DNA of 64,000 bases, taken from NCBI GenBank assembly GCA_001464455.1, contig LNEI01000016.1, positions 163,422 to 227,421 on the forward strand. Direction: 5' to 3'. The notes below the pieces were generated by a model that saw only the letters and a list, made by a program, of their open reading frames with translations, did not search any database and was not told the origin of the DNA. Below, piece after piece: positions 27,639 to 37,498 of the stretch. The position numbers were made by a program, and so were the translations under genes. The first letter of the stretch is position 1. The number at the start of each line of letters is the position of its first letter. The DNA comes from Acidobacteria bacterium Ga0077534. Its GTDB lineage: Bacteria > Acidobacteriota > Blastocatellia > Pyrinomonadales > Pyrinomonadaceae.

Positions 27639-28511
27639 TTATTCAAGCCCAACAAAATCGATGTCGGTCAAATTCCCGGTCGGTGTCAAAATCCTCGGGG
27701 CGAAGCGGTATCGTTTTGACTGAACGCTAATAGTGTATTCAGCTTCGCTCGGCACTCCGGCAAAGCTGTAGATGCCGAAAGAACTCGTTGTTGCAAAAGT
27801 TTGACCGCCATTTGGGCTGGTCAGGATCACTTTTGCATTACGAAGGGCCAGTCCGCTCGGCGTGGTGACACGGCCGCCGATCGACACAGGTGCGGTCGCG
27901 GGGACCGAGAATGTCGTATCGGAATAGATATAATCTCCGCCCGTCCCGCCATCGCTATTGGCGGCATTTGCCGTCGCGTAAAAATCAACCCTCCCGGCAG
28001 GCTGCATCGGGGCTGTCCAGGTAAAATCCCACGAATTGAAGCCAAACTGGCCGTTCGTGAGGCCGGCGGATGTATGTTCGGCATATTCGCGGAGCAGATT
28101 TTCGCCGACTACGCCTTGCAGTATCTGAACTCGTTTCTCACTCTGCACCGGAACGCTGAAAACGCCCACTTTTTGCCCCGTGGAATCGATCGCAGTCAAC
28201 TGGAATCCATAGATCACAGCACTCGCCTGTTCAGTTCTGACGGTAATGGTGACCGGTTGGCCCGGCGTGTAATTGGAAGGAACTCCAATGATATCAACAA
28301 ATCCGTCGCCTTCGTTCAACGTATAATCGGCATGACAAACCGTGCAGTTCGACTCGCCAGGCGCATTGGTGAAGGTCGGAGACGGGCCGAAAGCAGAGGC
28401 GGCCGCCTTTTCCCGCGTACCAACGAGCGACAAAACAGTGAAGAGCGTTACGACAAGACCGATGGCAAAAAGCTTGATAATGGCCGTCCGGCCGGTAACG
28501 ATCCTGTTCAT
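27639..28511 (-). CDS. Secreted monohaem cytochrome with C-terminal carboxypeptidase-regulatory-like domain
   Basis: 290 residues from the ATG at 28511-28509, preceded by CGAGGTGG. An N-terminal signal or membrane segment (LFAIGLVVTLFTVLSLVG) is followed by a single haem site, CTVCH (C56/C59/H60), and a beta-sandwich of the Reeler/choice-anchor type (NYTPGQPVTITVRTEQASAV). The C-terminal domain of about 80 residues begins PVSIGGRVTTPSGLALRNAK and ends DFVGLE. The last domain is nearly the same as the one ending the adjacent metalloprotease and may be a sorting or surface-attachment module. Role is unknown; location is probably periplasmic or outer surface. Confidence 0.72.
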   Translation of the reverse strand: MNRIVTGRTAIIKLFAIGLVVTLFTVLSLVGTREKAAASAFGPSPTFTNAPGESNCTVCHADYTLNEGDGFVDIIGVPSNYTPGQPVTITVRTEQASAVIYGFQLTAIDSTGQKVGVFSVPVQSEKRVQILQGVVGENLLREYAEHTSAGLTNGQFGFNSWDFTWTAPMQPAGRVDFYATANAANSDGGTGGDYIYSDTTFSVPATAPVSIGGRVTTPSGLALRNAKVILTSPNGGQTFATTSSFGIYSFAGVPSEAEYTISVQSKRYRFAPRILTPTGNLTDIDFVGLE

Positions 28512-28657
28512 ATCAACCACCTCGTTCGAAATACTGAGCAAATGCGTGACCTTTTGACGCCGGTCAGACAAAAAAAGTCTTGATAAATTGTGACTTGTTT
28601 CAGGATATTGCCTGTGTGCACACCAAGTCAAGCTACATAAAAAACAAAGTTTAACAT

Positions 28658-31600
28658 CTACTCAAGTCCGATCAAGTCCAGACCCGTCACACTATCGGTA
28701 ATATTCAAGATCCGCGGGGCGTAGCGGAATCGCTTCGAAGCGACACTGACCGTATAGGTCTGCCCAACGGCTATCTGATCGAAGCTGAACAGCCCGAACG
28801 AACCGGTCGTGAAACGTCGCTGAGCAAGGTTTCCGTCCGTCAACGTAACGACGGCGTTTCTGAGAGCGATGCCCGAAGATGTAAGCACTCGGCCGGATAT
28901 CGAGACTGGTGCAGGCGACGCCTCGCAGGCGAAGTTGGTCACAAATCCGGCTCCGGTCATGCTGATACTATCGATACGCCAGCCGGGATCAGGGCCGGAG
29001 CCAGCTGTGTTATCATCGGCCCCGAACCGCCATCGGAGTCTCGCGACCTTGCCGTTGGCAGCGGCGGGAAGCTGAACTATTGTCGTTAGATACCCATTTG
29101 AGTTACCGGTCCAGCCGGGACGGCTTGCGATCGGATTGTTGCGGCCGCCGCCGAGTGACCGGTTGTAGCCGTTTTGAAGAAATGTTCCGCCGGCGTCAAG
29201 AATATCCTGGTACGGTCCTCCAGCGATAGAAATTTCGAGCACGCCTCCATCCCAGTCGCGTTCGGTGTTATAGCTGTTTCTGAAACTTAGCGTTGCCGTT
29301 GCCGAGGTAACCGAGACCGGTGGAGCTGTCAGATCAGTGCCGCCGCCGACGGTCGTCGGGTTGCGGGCATACATCACATTGGGCGAAGAATCGGCAGAAG
29401 TTCCTATATTTTCAAAGTTTATACCGTCCTGAACCGCCACCGCGGTCCAGCCATTAGGAAGTGCTGGAGCGGTAACAGCATCAAAATTCTCCGAGGTTGC
29501 GGTTGCCGTCGGGCGACCGACAAAGATCGAACGCGTAAAAGTCGCCGGGCCGAGACTGCTCTGGACATTGATCGTGATGGAGATCACGCTGCCGCACGGC
29601 GTGCCGGTTGGGATCGTGTAACCGATCTGGCGGGTTGCACTCGAGATGCCGGACAAAGTGCCGTAATCACCGCTCGCACCGCCTACAATCTGAGCGGAAA
29701 CCCCGGTTGCGGTACGCCCGGTGGAATTCGTCAGCGGTACTGCGATCGAGACGGATTCGCCTGGTTCCGGGTAGCCATCCGAATCGCCGGGTGCGTCGCT
29801 GACGGTGATCGTGGGTGACTGAGCGATGTTTGGGAGGTCAAACGATTCGGTTACGCGAACCGTACCTGTACCACCGAGGCTAATGCCGCCAAGGGCGTCG
29901 ACACTCGCTCCGGCGCCAATGCCGCGAACCGCAAAGCCCGCCCAGGCATCAGCAAGGTCGGCCTCGGTTCCGCTTGCAAAGATCGCGGCGATGATCGCAT
30001 CGCGTTCGCTGATTGGCGTCGGCCCGAGCGGGGCGAGTTTCATGCCGTCCGTTACGAACTGCAAAATACGACGGTTGCCGACTTCCCAACCGAGCCGCTG
30101 GATCATGCGGGCCCTGATCTCCCACAGTGCGCTCGACCAAACCTCACCAATGGCGTGTACCTGATCGGCCGTCCCATTGAATCGCGGGTTGAAAGCTCCG
30201 TCTGCAATGTCGATCTTGGTTGAGTCGATATCCTGAAAAGTAAGCGGATTGTGCGGCCGGCCTTCCGGACCGCCGACCGCGGTCATTATCGCCTTGGGGA
30301 AGCGACGGATGCCGTAATAGTAGTTGTTAAATCCAACAGTTTGATACAGATAGGTATCATAGCCGCCGATGGTGTAAATTCCGTCGATCGGGTCCGTGGG
30401 TTCGCTCAGCAGGCAATGGGCATAAAAATCAGACCATCCCTCACCCATGCCGCGGGCTATATCGAGCGTGAGTCCTGTGCTGTTTCCATGGAGTCGATTC
30501 GAGAGTCCGTGGACGAGCTCGTGAATGATCACGTCAGCGTCGAGCGAGCCGTCGATGTCGGGGTTAGGGCTCTGCCAGATGTACATCTGCATCTGTGGGC
30601 GTTGCCCGTCGGCGGGCGTGCTGAAGTTGGCGTTATTTATCCCGCTGCAATCCTGTGCCTGCGCCGAAATGCGGTCGCCGCCGAGCCCACCGCGGCCGAA
30701 ATTGTCATGCTGAAAGTTCCTGGCAGCTTCGGTAAACCCTAGACGATACATCTCGCCGTGAAATACGTTGCTAATATAAAAGAGCTGCGTCGTTACGGCT
30801 CGCTGAAAGTTGGTCGGAACGGCATTGGTTCCTTCTTCGAGACATTCCTGCGGATTTTGGCCCGTCGGCAGAGGAGGATCGCCGGAATTGTCAGCCGGGT
30901 TTGTCGGGATCGCTGGATTTATCGGGAAATCAAAAACGCGATTCGGCGAACCAACCGGAATGCTGCTAGGGTCGATCGCGTTCGCATCAAGATCGCCAAA
31001 ATTTGGAGCTTCACGGTCAAGGCCGGCCTGAACGTTATTGCCGTCAAGCGTATTATTTCCATCAGTTATCCAGCCAAGGTTGTTAAAGGCGTAAGGCGGC
31101 TCGTTCCCAATGCGCGTAACGAGCGTACGTGGGATCGCCATGCCCTGCTGGCCATTCGGCGACGACGGCCCCGGCGTCATCGGGAAAGGGCTGTCGGCGA
31201 TATTTACCATCGCGTTCGGATTTGCGTAAACGCGGTACGTGACCGGCTGTGTTTGATGCTCGGTCAGATTCTTTCTCCAGAGCATCGTGCCCGAGGTCGC
31301 GTCGACGACGACGTAGTACGATTCGGAACGGCCCGGGATTAGTACTCGCCACGCGGGAACTACCACACCCGGTTCGGTTGGGAAGTAAATTTTTTCCGCC
31401 TTCGGGACGAAATCGCCCTCGCCAAAAGCCACTTTCTTATCATCCGAACGCTTGCTGTCGGGCGCGAGATCCGCAACCGCTAAACCCAAATTATCGATGT
31501 GCCTCGCCGCCCCTCGGACCGCAGTCAGCGGATCGCCGAAATCCGTTGAGACCGAAGCCTCGTCTATGTCAGGAGCCAGGTTGTTGATAACGCGGATGAT

Positions 31601-32188
31601 CTCGCCAGCCTGCGTGAAGCCTGCTTTTACCTCGCCTCGGAAAACAGGAATGCCATGGATCTCCTGATTGAGCTCAACGAACGACAATTTTCCGTCGGGA
31701 TTTGTGTAGTTCGAAAAGACTTTTAGTTTTTGGATCGACGCCGGGTCGGAGCCGATAAGTTCTTTGTTATCTAAGAGAAAACTCTTCAGGCTCGAGGTCC
31801 GGTCAGATGAAGCTGATCGCGAAAGAAAGGCCTTACCTTGTTTGACGTCAGGGGCGATCACTTCGGGTGTCTTGAGTTCATGGCTGTATTCGACCTTGAG
31901 CGTAGGGACCTTTTCTCGCAGACGATCTTCGCCGCGGGCCATTTTGTCTCGAATATCTGCGACGTCGTATGCCATTTTGCCGGCGTTCGTGCGGTAAGAA
32001 ACAATAGTTTCCATCGCGTGCTTGTCGAGACGTATGTCGTAGTTTGGCAGCGAAGTCTTGCGGGACTTCGGAGCGTGAACCGCTTCGACGGGTGAATTCG
32101 ATAGCCAAGATCCGCCCAAAGCGATCGCTGCGATCACGACAAATAGGATAAGCTTTCGCCCGTTGCGGAGAATAAAACCAGCTTGCAT
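28658..32188 (-). CDS. Secreted M36 (fungalysin-type) metalloprotease with C-terminal carboxypeptidase-regulatory-like domain
   Basis: 1176 residues. Signal peptide (LILFVVIAAIALGGSWLS), FTP/PepSY-type propeptide (about 100-330), then the M36 catalytic domain with the zinc motif HELVH (H556-H560) in DADVIIHELVHGLSNRLHG and the third-ligand region GMGEGWSDFYAH. After about residue 770 come a proprotein-convertase/CARDB-like beta domain, a MAM-like carbohydrate or substrate-binding region, and the C-terminal domain ending DLIGLE that is shared with the downstream cytochrome. It is a zinc endopeptidase exported as a zymogen. The DNA between it and the divergent helicase (107 bp) must hold both promoters. 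Confidence 0.9.
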   Translation of the reverse strand: MQAGFILRNGRKLILFVVIAAIALGGSWLSNSPVEAVHAPKSRKTSLPNYDIRLDKHAMETIVSYRTNAGKMAYDVADIRDKMARGEDRLREKVPTLKVEYSHELKTPEVIAPDVKQGKAFLSRSASSDRTSSLKSFLLDNKELIGSDPASIQKLKVFSNYTNPDGKLSFVELNQEIHGIPVFRGEVKAGFTQAGEIIRVINNLAPDIDEASVSTDFGDPLTAVRGAARHIDNLGLAVADLAPDSKRSDDKKVAFGEGDFVPKAEKIYFPTEPGVVVPAWRVLIPGRSESYYVVVDATSGTMLWRKNLTEHQTQPVTYRVYANPNAMVNIADSPFPMTPGPSSPNGQQGMAIPRTLVTRIGNEPPYAFNNLGWITDGNNTLDGNNVQAGLDREAPNFGDLDANAIDPSSIPVGSPNRVFDFPINPAIPTNPADNSGDPPLPTGQNPQECLEEGTNAVPTNFQRAVTTQLFYISNVFHGEMYRLGFTEAARNFQHDNFGRGGLGGDRISAQAQDCSGINNANFSTPADGQRPQMQMYIWQSPNPDIDGSLDADVIIHELVHGLSNRLHGNSTGLTLDIARGMGEGWSDFYAHCLLSEPTDPIDGIYTIGGYDTYLYQTVGFNNYYYGIRRFPKAIMTAVGGPEGRPHNPLTFQDIDSTKIDIADGAFNPRFNGTADQVHAIGEVWSSALWEIRARMIQRLGWEVGNRRILQFVTDGMKLAPLGPTPISERDAIIAAIFASGTEADLADAWAGFAVRGIGAGASVDALGGISLGGTGTVRVTESFDLPNIAQSPTITVSDAPGDSDGYPEPGESVSIAVPLTNSTGRTATGVSAQIVGGASGDYGTLSGISSATRQIGYTIPTGTPCGSVISITINVQSSLGPATFTRSIFVGRPTATATSENFDAVTAPALPNGWTAVAVQDGINFENIGTSADSSPNVMYARNPTTVGGGTDLTAPPVSVTSATATLSFRNSYNTERDWDGGVLEISIAGGPYQDILDAGGTFLQNGYNRSLGGGRNNPIASRPGWTGNSNGYLTTIVQLPAAANGKVARLRWRFGADDNTAGSGPDPGWRIDSISMTGAGFVTNFACEASPAPVSISGRVLTSSGIALRNAVVTLTDGNLAQRRFTTGSFGLFSFDQIAVGQTYTVSVASKRFRYAPRILNITDSVTGLDLIGLE

Positions 32189-32340
32189 TTAACCAACCCC
32201 TTTCAAGTTACTGCCCTTTTGATGCAAAAAGTCCGGGAACGGTTTCGAACTCTCTGCTTAAACAACTTAAGATAATTATTGCAAATGACGTTTCCGTGCG
32301 AAAGCCCCCAGGTTACGGAACTGTTGTTGTAATTACGCAA

Positions 32341-34347
32341 ATGACCGCTGAGAAAGCACAGTCCGCTACAACAGATTTCGACAGCTCGCTATTCGGGCCG
32401 GACGGGCCTATCGCGCGTCTGCACGACAGTTACGAGTATCGCGAGGGACAGGTCCGGATGGCCGAGGCGATCGCGCGGTCGTTTGTCGACAAAAAGCACC
32501 TGATCGTCGAAGCGGGAACGGGAACGGGCAAAACACTCGCGTACTTGATACCGGCAATAAACGAGTCGATCCGCACAAAAAAACGCATCATAGTTTCGAC
32601 AGGAACAAAAAATCTGCAGGAACAGTTGATGGAAAAGGACATTCCGCTGCTCCAGAAGATCTTCCCAAAGAAATTTTCAGCAGCCTACATGAAGGGCCGT
32701 TCGAACTATGCGTGTCTCTATCGAATTCATAAAAGTCACGATCAGCCGGTGCTTGACGGGGTCGGAGATGTGGAATATTTCCGAGAGGTGGTCGAGTGGT
32801 CGCGCGATTCGAAGACGGGTGACCGAGCCGAGCTGACCTTCCTGCCCGAGAATCTCTCATTCTGGCCTCGAATGAATGCCAAGGCAGAAACGTGCATCGG
32901 TCAAAAATGTCCTGATTATGAGCCGTGTTTTATAACTAAAATGCGTACTGCGGCGGACAATGCAGACATCGTCATCGTCAATCATCACCTGTTTTTCGCA
33001 GATCTAAACGTTCGCGGCAATCAGTTTGGAAAGGTCCTGCCGGATTACGGCGCGGTCATTTTTGATGAGGCCCATTTGATCGAAGACATAGCGGCCGACT
33101 ATTTCGGGTTTCAGGTTTCGAATTACCGTGTTGACGAACTGGTGCATGATGCCGGGTCGCTGCCGATCACGGACGCGATCTTCAACACGACGATAATGAG
33201 AGCGTCGGCACGCATCGCCGACCTTTCGGAGCAGTTTTGGTCACGGTTTACGCAGGCTCGCGGGCAGGAAGGACGATTTCCGCTGACGCCCGATGCGTTC
33301 TGGCTCCGCGGCCATGACGGTGAGCAACGGCCAAGTGCTCTCGGTGATATTTACGCTGCTCTCGATGACGCTCTCGGACGGCTGGAGTCCGATATCGACG
33401 TTTATTCCGATAAGATCCCCGAGGCGGACAGTGTCGTTAAGCGGATCCGCCAAACGCGGTTTGACCTCGGATTTATCGTTAAGCAGTCGGACAATAATTT
33501 TGTCTACTGGCTCGAACGTCGGGGTCGCGGCACGTATTTACAGGCGTCGCCGGTCGACGTTTCCGAGCTTCTGCGAGAAAAGCTGTTCAACAAGATCGAC
33601 ACCTGTATCCTGACCTCAGCTACTCTTTCGACGAACGGTGGGTTTAATTTTATCCGTGACCGCCTTGGTCTCGCGGCTGGGAAAACAAACTCGCTCGAAG
33701 CTCCCTCGTCATTCGATTACGAGGATCAGGCACTCCTTTATTTGCCAAAATCGATGCCCGATCCGCGTTCGCCTGAGTTTACGCAGATGGCGGCTGCCGA
33801 GATCGTAAAGATACTCCACTCAACGAATGGCCGGGCATTCGTTCTTTGCACAAGCAATTCGTCGATGACTGCCTTATTTGAACTCGTATCCTCGCGCGTA
33901 GCCTACCCGTGCCTGCTTCAAGGGACGATGTCGAAAACCGGGCTGACCGACAAGTTTCGCTCGACACAAAATGCGGTGCTTTTCGCGACATCGAGCTTCT
34001 GGCAGGGAGTCGATGTACGAGGCGAGCAGCTTTCCTGCGTAATTATCGACAAACTTCCATTCGCCGTTCCGACCGACCCGCTCGTGCAGGCCCGAAGCAA
34101 ATTTATCGACGAAAACGGCGGCCGCTCTTTTTTTGACTATAGTGTTCCCCAAGCCATAATTTCATTAAAACAGGGAATCGGCCGCCTCATCCGCAGCCGA
34201 ACGGATCGAGGTGTAATAGCCATCCTGGATCCTCGTCTTCGAACCAAGGGCTACGGACGCGACTTCCTCGCGAGTCTCCCGAGAATGAGGATCACAGGCG
34301 AGATAGCGGACGTAAAGACGGCCCTTGAGAGCCGACGCAGTGATTGA
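32341..34347 (+). CDS. DinG/XPD-family ATP-dependent DNA helicase
   Basis: About 668 residues from ATG 32341; a GTG at 32296 would add 15 residues and cannot be excluded. Walker A EAGTGTGKTLAYLIP, DEAH box VIFDEAHLIED, four cysteines spaced as an XPD-type iron-sulfur cluster (YACLYR, then CIGQKC and EPCFI), and C-terminal helicase motifs SSFWQGVDVRGEQLSCVIID and QGIGRLIRSRTDRG. Such superfamily 2 helicases unwind 5'-3', resolving R-loops, D-loops or G-quadruplexes. There is no N-terminal exonuclease domain. Single gene, divergent from the protease. Confidence 0.9.
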   Translation: MTAEKAQSATTDFDSSLFGPDGPIARLHDSYEYREGQVRMAEAIARSFVDKKHLIVEAGTGTGKTLAYLIPAINESIRTKKRIIVSTGTKNLQEQLMEKDIPLLQKIFPKKFSAAYMKGRSNYACLYRIHKSHDQPVLDGVGDVEYFREVVEWSRDSKTGDRAELTFLPENLSFWPRMNAKAETCIGQKCPDYEPCFITKMRTAADNADIVIVNHHLFFADLNVRGNQFGKVLPDYGAVIFDEAHLIEDIAADYFGFQVSNYRVDELVHDAGSLPITDAIFNTTIMRASARIADLSEQFWSRFTQARGQEGRFPLTPDAFWLRGHDGEQRPSALGDIYAALDDALGRLESDIDVYSDKIPEADSVVKRIRQTRFDLGFIVKQSDNNFVYWLERRGRGTYLQASPVDVSELLREKLFNKIDTCILTSATLSTNGGFNFIRDRLGLAAGKTNSLEAPSSFDYEDQALLYLPKSMPDPRSPEFTQMAAAEIVKILHSTNGRAFVLCTSNSSMTALFELVSSRVAYPCLLQGTMSKTGLTDKFRSTQNAVLFATSSFWQGVDVRGEQLSCVIIDKLPFAVPTDPLVQARSKFIDENGGRSFFDYSVPQAIISLKQGIGRLIRSRTDRGVIAILDPRLRTKGYGRDFLASLPRMRITGEIADVKTALESRRSD

Positions 34348-34414
34348 CGTCTGCTTCTGCAGTAGCTTCTGATTTCCCATTTTCGCATCCCGTCTTTATA
34401 CTTAGAGGAGACGA

Positions 34415-36949
34415 ATGATTGTGACGAATTCCATAAGTGCCCGTTTTTTAACGGGCTTCTTCGTTTTCACGACGGTTTTTCTGCTTTTGACGTGGTGCAC
34501 CCCGGCCGCTGCGCAATCTCCAGCTTCAAACTCGAACGCGGCAACCCCAACCCCAACCCCAGCGGCGACGCCGATACCGCCATCGGCAATACTTGCTCAG
34601 GAAGAAATGGTAACGGCTCGTCTGAAGGCGATACAGGACTCTCTTCGCGAGACTCCTCAAAATATTGCGATCCGTGCGGCAGTGCCGCAATTGACGACCG
34701 AGCTGGAGGCCCTTTATACAAAGACCAACACAATTCTGGCTGGGCGTCCCAATTTGGATGAAGTAAATGGTTTGGAGGCCGAGTGGCGAACTCCGGCCAA
34801 CAGAGTTAACGGTTGGAGGGCGAGCCTTTCCCGTCAGGTGACCGATCTCGACAAGATCGTCGAGGAACTTCGAGTGATGAAGGCCCTTTGGCAGCGATCG
34901 CTCGGGGCTCTAACGGCGTCGCCCGCCACGAACGTAAACGCGGAGGCGGAACCGACGGAAAGAGTGCCTGAAGAGCTGCTGCAGCGTGTTCGCGATACGA
35001 TCGGTACGATCGAAACGACCCAAAAGGCGAGCGAGGATCGCAGATCAGAACTCCTCACATTGCAATCACGTGTTGGCGACTTTGATGTACGCATTGCGGC
35101 GGCTCAAACTGCCATTAAGGATCGACGGACGATCTTACTTTCGACATTGTTCGCTCGCGAAGAACCGGCTATTTGGGGGCTTCGCTCTGATCCCCAAGCG
35201 GGAAGTATCTCCAACCAGATCGCGGATACGATGACGGAACGGACGATCGCTTTTCGCGATTATGCCGCCGCAAATAGCGAAAGATTTATTTTGCATGCCG
35301 TTGTTCTTTTGATCTTCATTGCTGCGTTTACCTGGGTGCGAGGCCGTATTTCCGCATTTGCTGAACAAGATTCAAAGGTTCAAAAAGCTTCAAATATTTT
35401 TAGACATCCGATCGCCGCCGGGTTTGTTCTTTCTATATTTCTGTCGGGCGTGATCTATCCGCAGGCTCCTAAGCTACTTACGATCTTTTTAGGGGCCGCG
35501 GCAATGATCCCCGTCGTAGTCATTCTCCGGCGGATCGTCGACAGGCTGATCTTTCACATTGTCTGCGTGCTCGTTGGATTTTATTTCTTCGACCGCGTGC
35601 GCGAGATACTGGACGGAATAGCGATCCTGTCGCGAATACTCTTTTTGGCAGAAATGCTAGCAGCGGTTTTGCTATTAGTTATTCTTTACAGGTCGAAACG
35701 GCTCGCCGGGCGCATAACTGCCGGGAATTGGGGCCTTTTTAAGACGCTCCAACGAATAGCTCCATTTGCCATTGCTATCTTTGCAGCTGCTTTCGTCGCA
35801 AACTTGGTAGGGGCTGTAAACCTGTCAAACATCATCGGGAATGGCGTACTTCGCAGTATTTATGCGGCCCTGATCATTTATACCGCCGCCCAGGTGCTCG
35901 ACGGGCTGACGATCTTTGCCCTCAGGGTACGTCCTTTGTCCGAGCTCGGAATGGTTAAGACGAAACGAAAGGTGATCAGAAGCCGTGTTCGGCAGGTCAT
36001 CCGGTGGTTCGGCGTGATCTTCTGGATCCTCATCGCACTTACCCTATTCTCGATCCGTGACCTGGTTTTTTCGTTCTTAACGGATGTTCTTTCAGCCGAA
36101 CTCAAGCTTGGTTCGATAACTCTCACGCTCGGTCACGTTGTTGCGTTTATTATTGCGATCTGGCTCGCAATTATGGCATCTCGTCTTATTCGGTTTGTCC
36201 TTGAAGAGGATGTGTTCCCTCGCGTTGATGTCGGTACTGGGGTGTCCTACGCTATCTCGACGATGGTCCACTACGTCGTTCTGACCTTGGGGTTGCTCAT
36301 CGCGATAGCCGCACTCGGTTTTGAACTATCTCAATTTGCGATCATCGCCGGAGCAGTGGGAATTGGCGTCGGTTTTGGATTGCAGAACATCATCAACAAT
36401 TTTGTGTCCGGTGTCATTCTGCTTTTTGAGCGTCCTGTAAAGGTTGGCGATACCGTGCAGATCGGTGAACAGATAGGAACTTTAAGCCAGATCGGCCTGC
36501 GTGCGAGCGTACTTAGAAAAGTCGACGGTTCAGACGTGATAGTCCCTAATAGTCAGCTGATATCAGAAGAAGTTGTGAACTGGACAATGTCGGATGAAAA
36601 GCGACGCCTCGACGTTCCGGTCGGCGTCGCCTACGGAACGGAACCTGAAAAGGTGCTTGAACTTCTAAGGTCCGTCGCAAATGCGAATGAGGATATACTA
36701 GTAGATCCGCCGCCCCGTGCGTTATTCCTCGCATTCGGCGAAAGCTCACTGGATTTTGAACTTCGTGCCTGGACGGAAAACTCCGACAATTGGGTGACTA
36801 TCCGGAGTGACCTTGTAACCGCCGTCAGTAATGCCCTGTCCGATGCGGGAATAGAGATACCATTCCCACAACGCGATCTTCATGTTCGAAATGTTGATAG
36901 CGGGATCGCTAAAGACATTTCTGAAAAGAACGCGCCGCTCGCCGAATGA
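34415..36949 (+). CDS. Large MscS-superfamily mechanosensitive channel
   Basis: 844 residues. A signal peptide, a short Pro/Thr linker (ATPTPTPAATPIPPSA) and a periplasmic alpha-helical domain (about 60-280, MscK/YbdG-type) precede about ten or eleven membrane helices. The C-terminal MscS core has pore helix AIIAGAVGIGVGFGLQNIIN and beta domain ERPVKVGDTVQIGEQIGTLS and GSDVIVPNSQLISEEVVNW. It acts as an emergency solute release valve in the inner membrane during osmotic downshock. AGAGGAGACGA precedes ATG 34415. Confidence 0.9.
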   Translation: MIVTNSISARFLTGFFVFTTVFLLLTWCTPAAAQSPASNSNAATPTPTPAATPIPPSAILAQEEMVTARLKAIQDSLRETPQNIAIRAAVPQLTTELEALYTKTNTILAGRPNLDEVNGLEAEWRTPANRVNGWRASLSRQVTDLDKIVEELRVMKALWQRSLGALTASPATNVNAEAEPTERVPEELLQRVRDTIGTIETTQKASEDRRSELLTLQSRVGDFDVRIAAAQTAIKDRRTILLSTLFAREEPAIWGLRSDPQAGSISNQIADTMTERTIAFRDYAAANSERFILHAVVLLIFIAAFTWVRGRISAFAEQDSKVQKASNIFRHPIAAGFVLSIFLSGVIYPQAPKLLTIFLGAAAMIPVVVILRRIVDRLIFHIVCVLVGFYFFDRVREILDGIAILSRILFLAEMLAAVLLLVILYRSKRLAGRITAGNWGLFKTLQRIAPFAIAIFAAAFVANLVGAVNLSNIIGNGVLRSIYAALIIYTAAQVLDGLTIFALRVRPLSELGMVKTKRKVIRSRVRQVIRWFGVIFWILIALTLFSIRDLVFSFLTDVLSAELKLGSITLTLGHVVAFIIAIWLAIMASRLIRFVLEEDVFPRVDVGTGVSYAISTMVHYVVLTLGLLIAIAALGFELSQFAIIAGAVGIGVGFGLQNIINNFVSGVILLFERPVKVGDTVQIGEQIGTLSQIGLRASVLRKVDGSDVIVPNSQLISEEVVNWTMSDEKRRLDVPVGVAYGTEPEKVLELLRSVANANEDILVDPPPRALFLAFGESSLDFELRAWTENSDNWVTIRSDLVTAVSNALSDAGIEIPFPQRDLHVRNVDSGIAKDISEKNAPLAE

Positions 36950-37036
36950 TATCTGCACCTGAACGGTAAGGGCGTTTTACTCCAAGTTTAATGATAGAAT
37001 TTTGCTTCGTGTACAACAGATAGTTGGAACATTTCT

Positions 37037-37420
37037 ATGCCAGGATTTTTTGAAGTCATGATCGAACGCAACTTTTCGTCCGCGCATCAACTGCGCGGAT
37101 ACAAAGGGAAGTGCGAGAACCTTCATGGCCATAACTACAAGATCGAGATATTTGCACAGGGCGAGGAACTGAATAATATCGGGTTGCTGATCGATTTTGG
37201 CGACTTGAAATCGGCGGCGGACGAGATCGTAAAGTACCTTGATCATCGAAATCTAAACGAACTGCCGCCTTTTGACGAGGAACTGAACCCATCTGCAGAG
37301 AATCTGGCACGATATTTCCACGAATATCTAAATTCCAGGATCACCGACGAACGAGTACGTGTTTACAAGGTTCGCTGCTACGAAACCCCGACCAGCGTAG
37401 CTACGTACCAATCCGAGTAA
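37037..37420 (+). CDS. queD: 6-carboxy-tetrahydropterin synthase / 6-pyruvoyl-tetrahydropterin synthase homologue
   Basis: 127 residues, normal length. Zinc-binding His residues are seen in SSAHQL and LHGHNY, and the catalytic region DFGDLK plus LDHRNLNE is conserved. QueD converts dihydroneopterin triphosphate to 6-carboxytetrahydropterin in queuosine/7-deazaguanine synthesis; a PTPS role cannot be excluded without neighbours. No other queuosine gene is in the window. Confidence 0.88.
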   Translation: MPGFFEVMIERNFSSAHQLRGYKGKCENLHGHNYKIEIFAQGEELNNIGLLIDFGDLKSAADEIVKYLDHRNLNELPPFDEELNPSAENLARYFHEYLNSRITDERVRVYKVRCYETPTSVATYQSE

Positions 37421-37498
37421 GGTGATCAGCAAAAACGTCCCGTGGTAGTAGTATTCGCGGGGCATTAAACTTCTCTATCTTCGAATAAAAATTTAATA

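Noticed and set aside
27801..28583. A 260-codon plus-strand frame opposite the monohaem cytochrome gene
   Set aside because: The minus strand encodes a signal peptide, CTVCH and a conserved C-terminal domain; the plus frame is a shadow.
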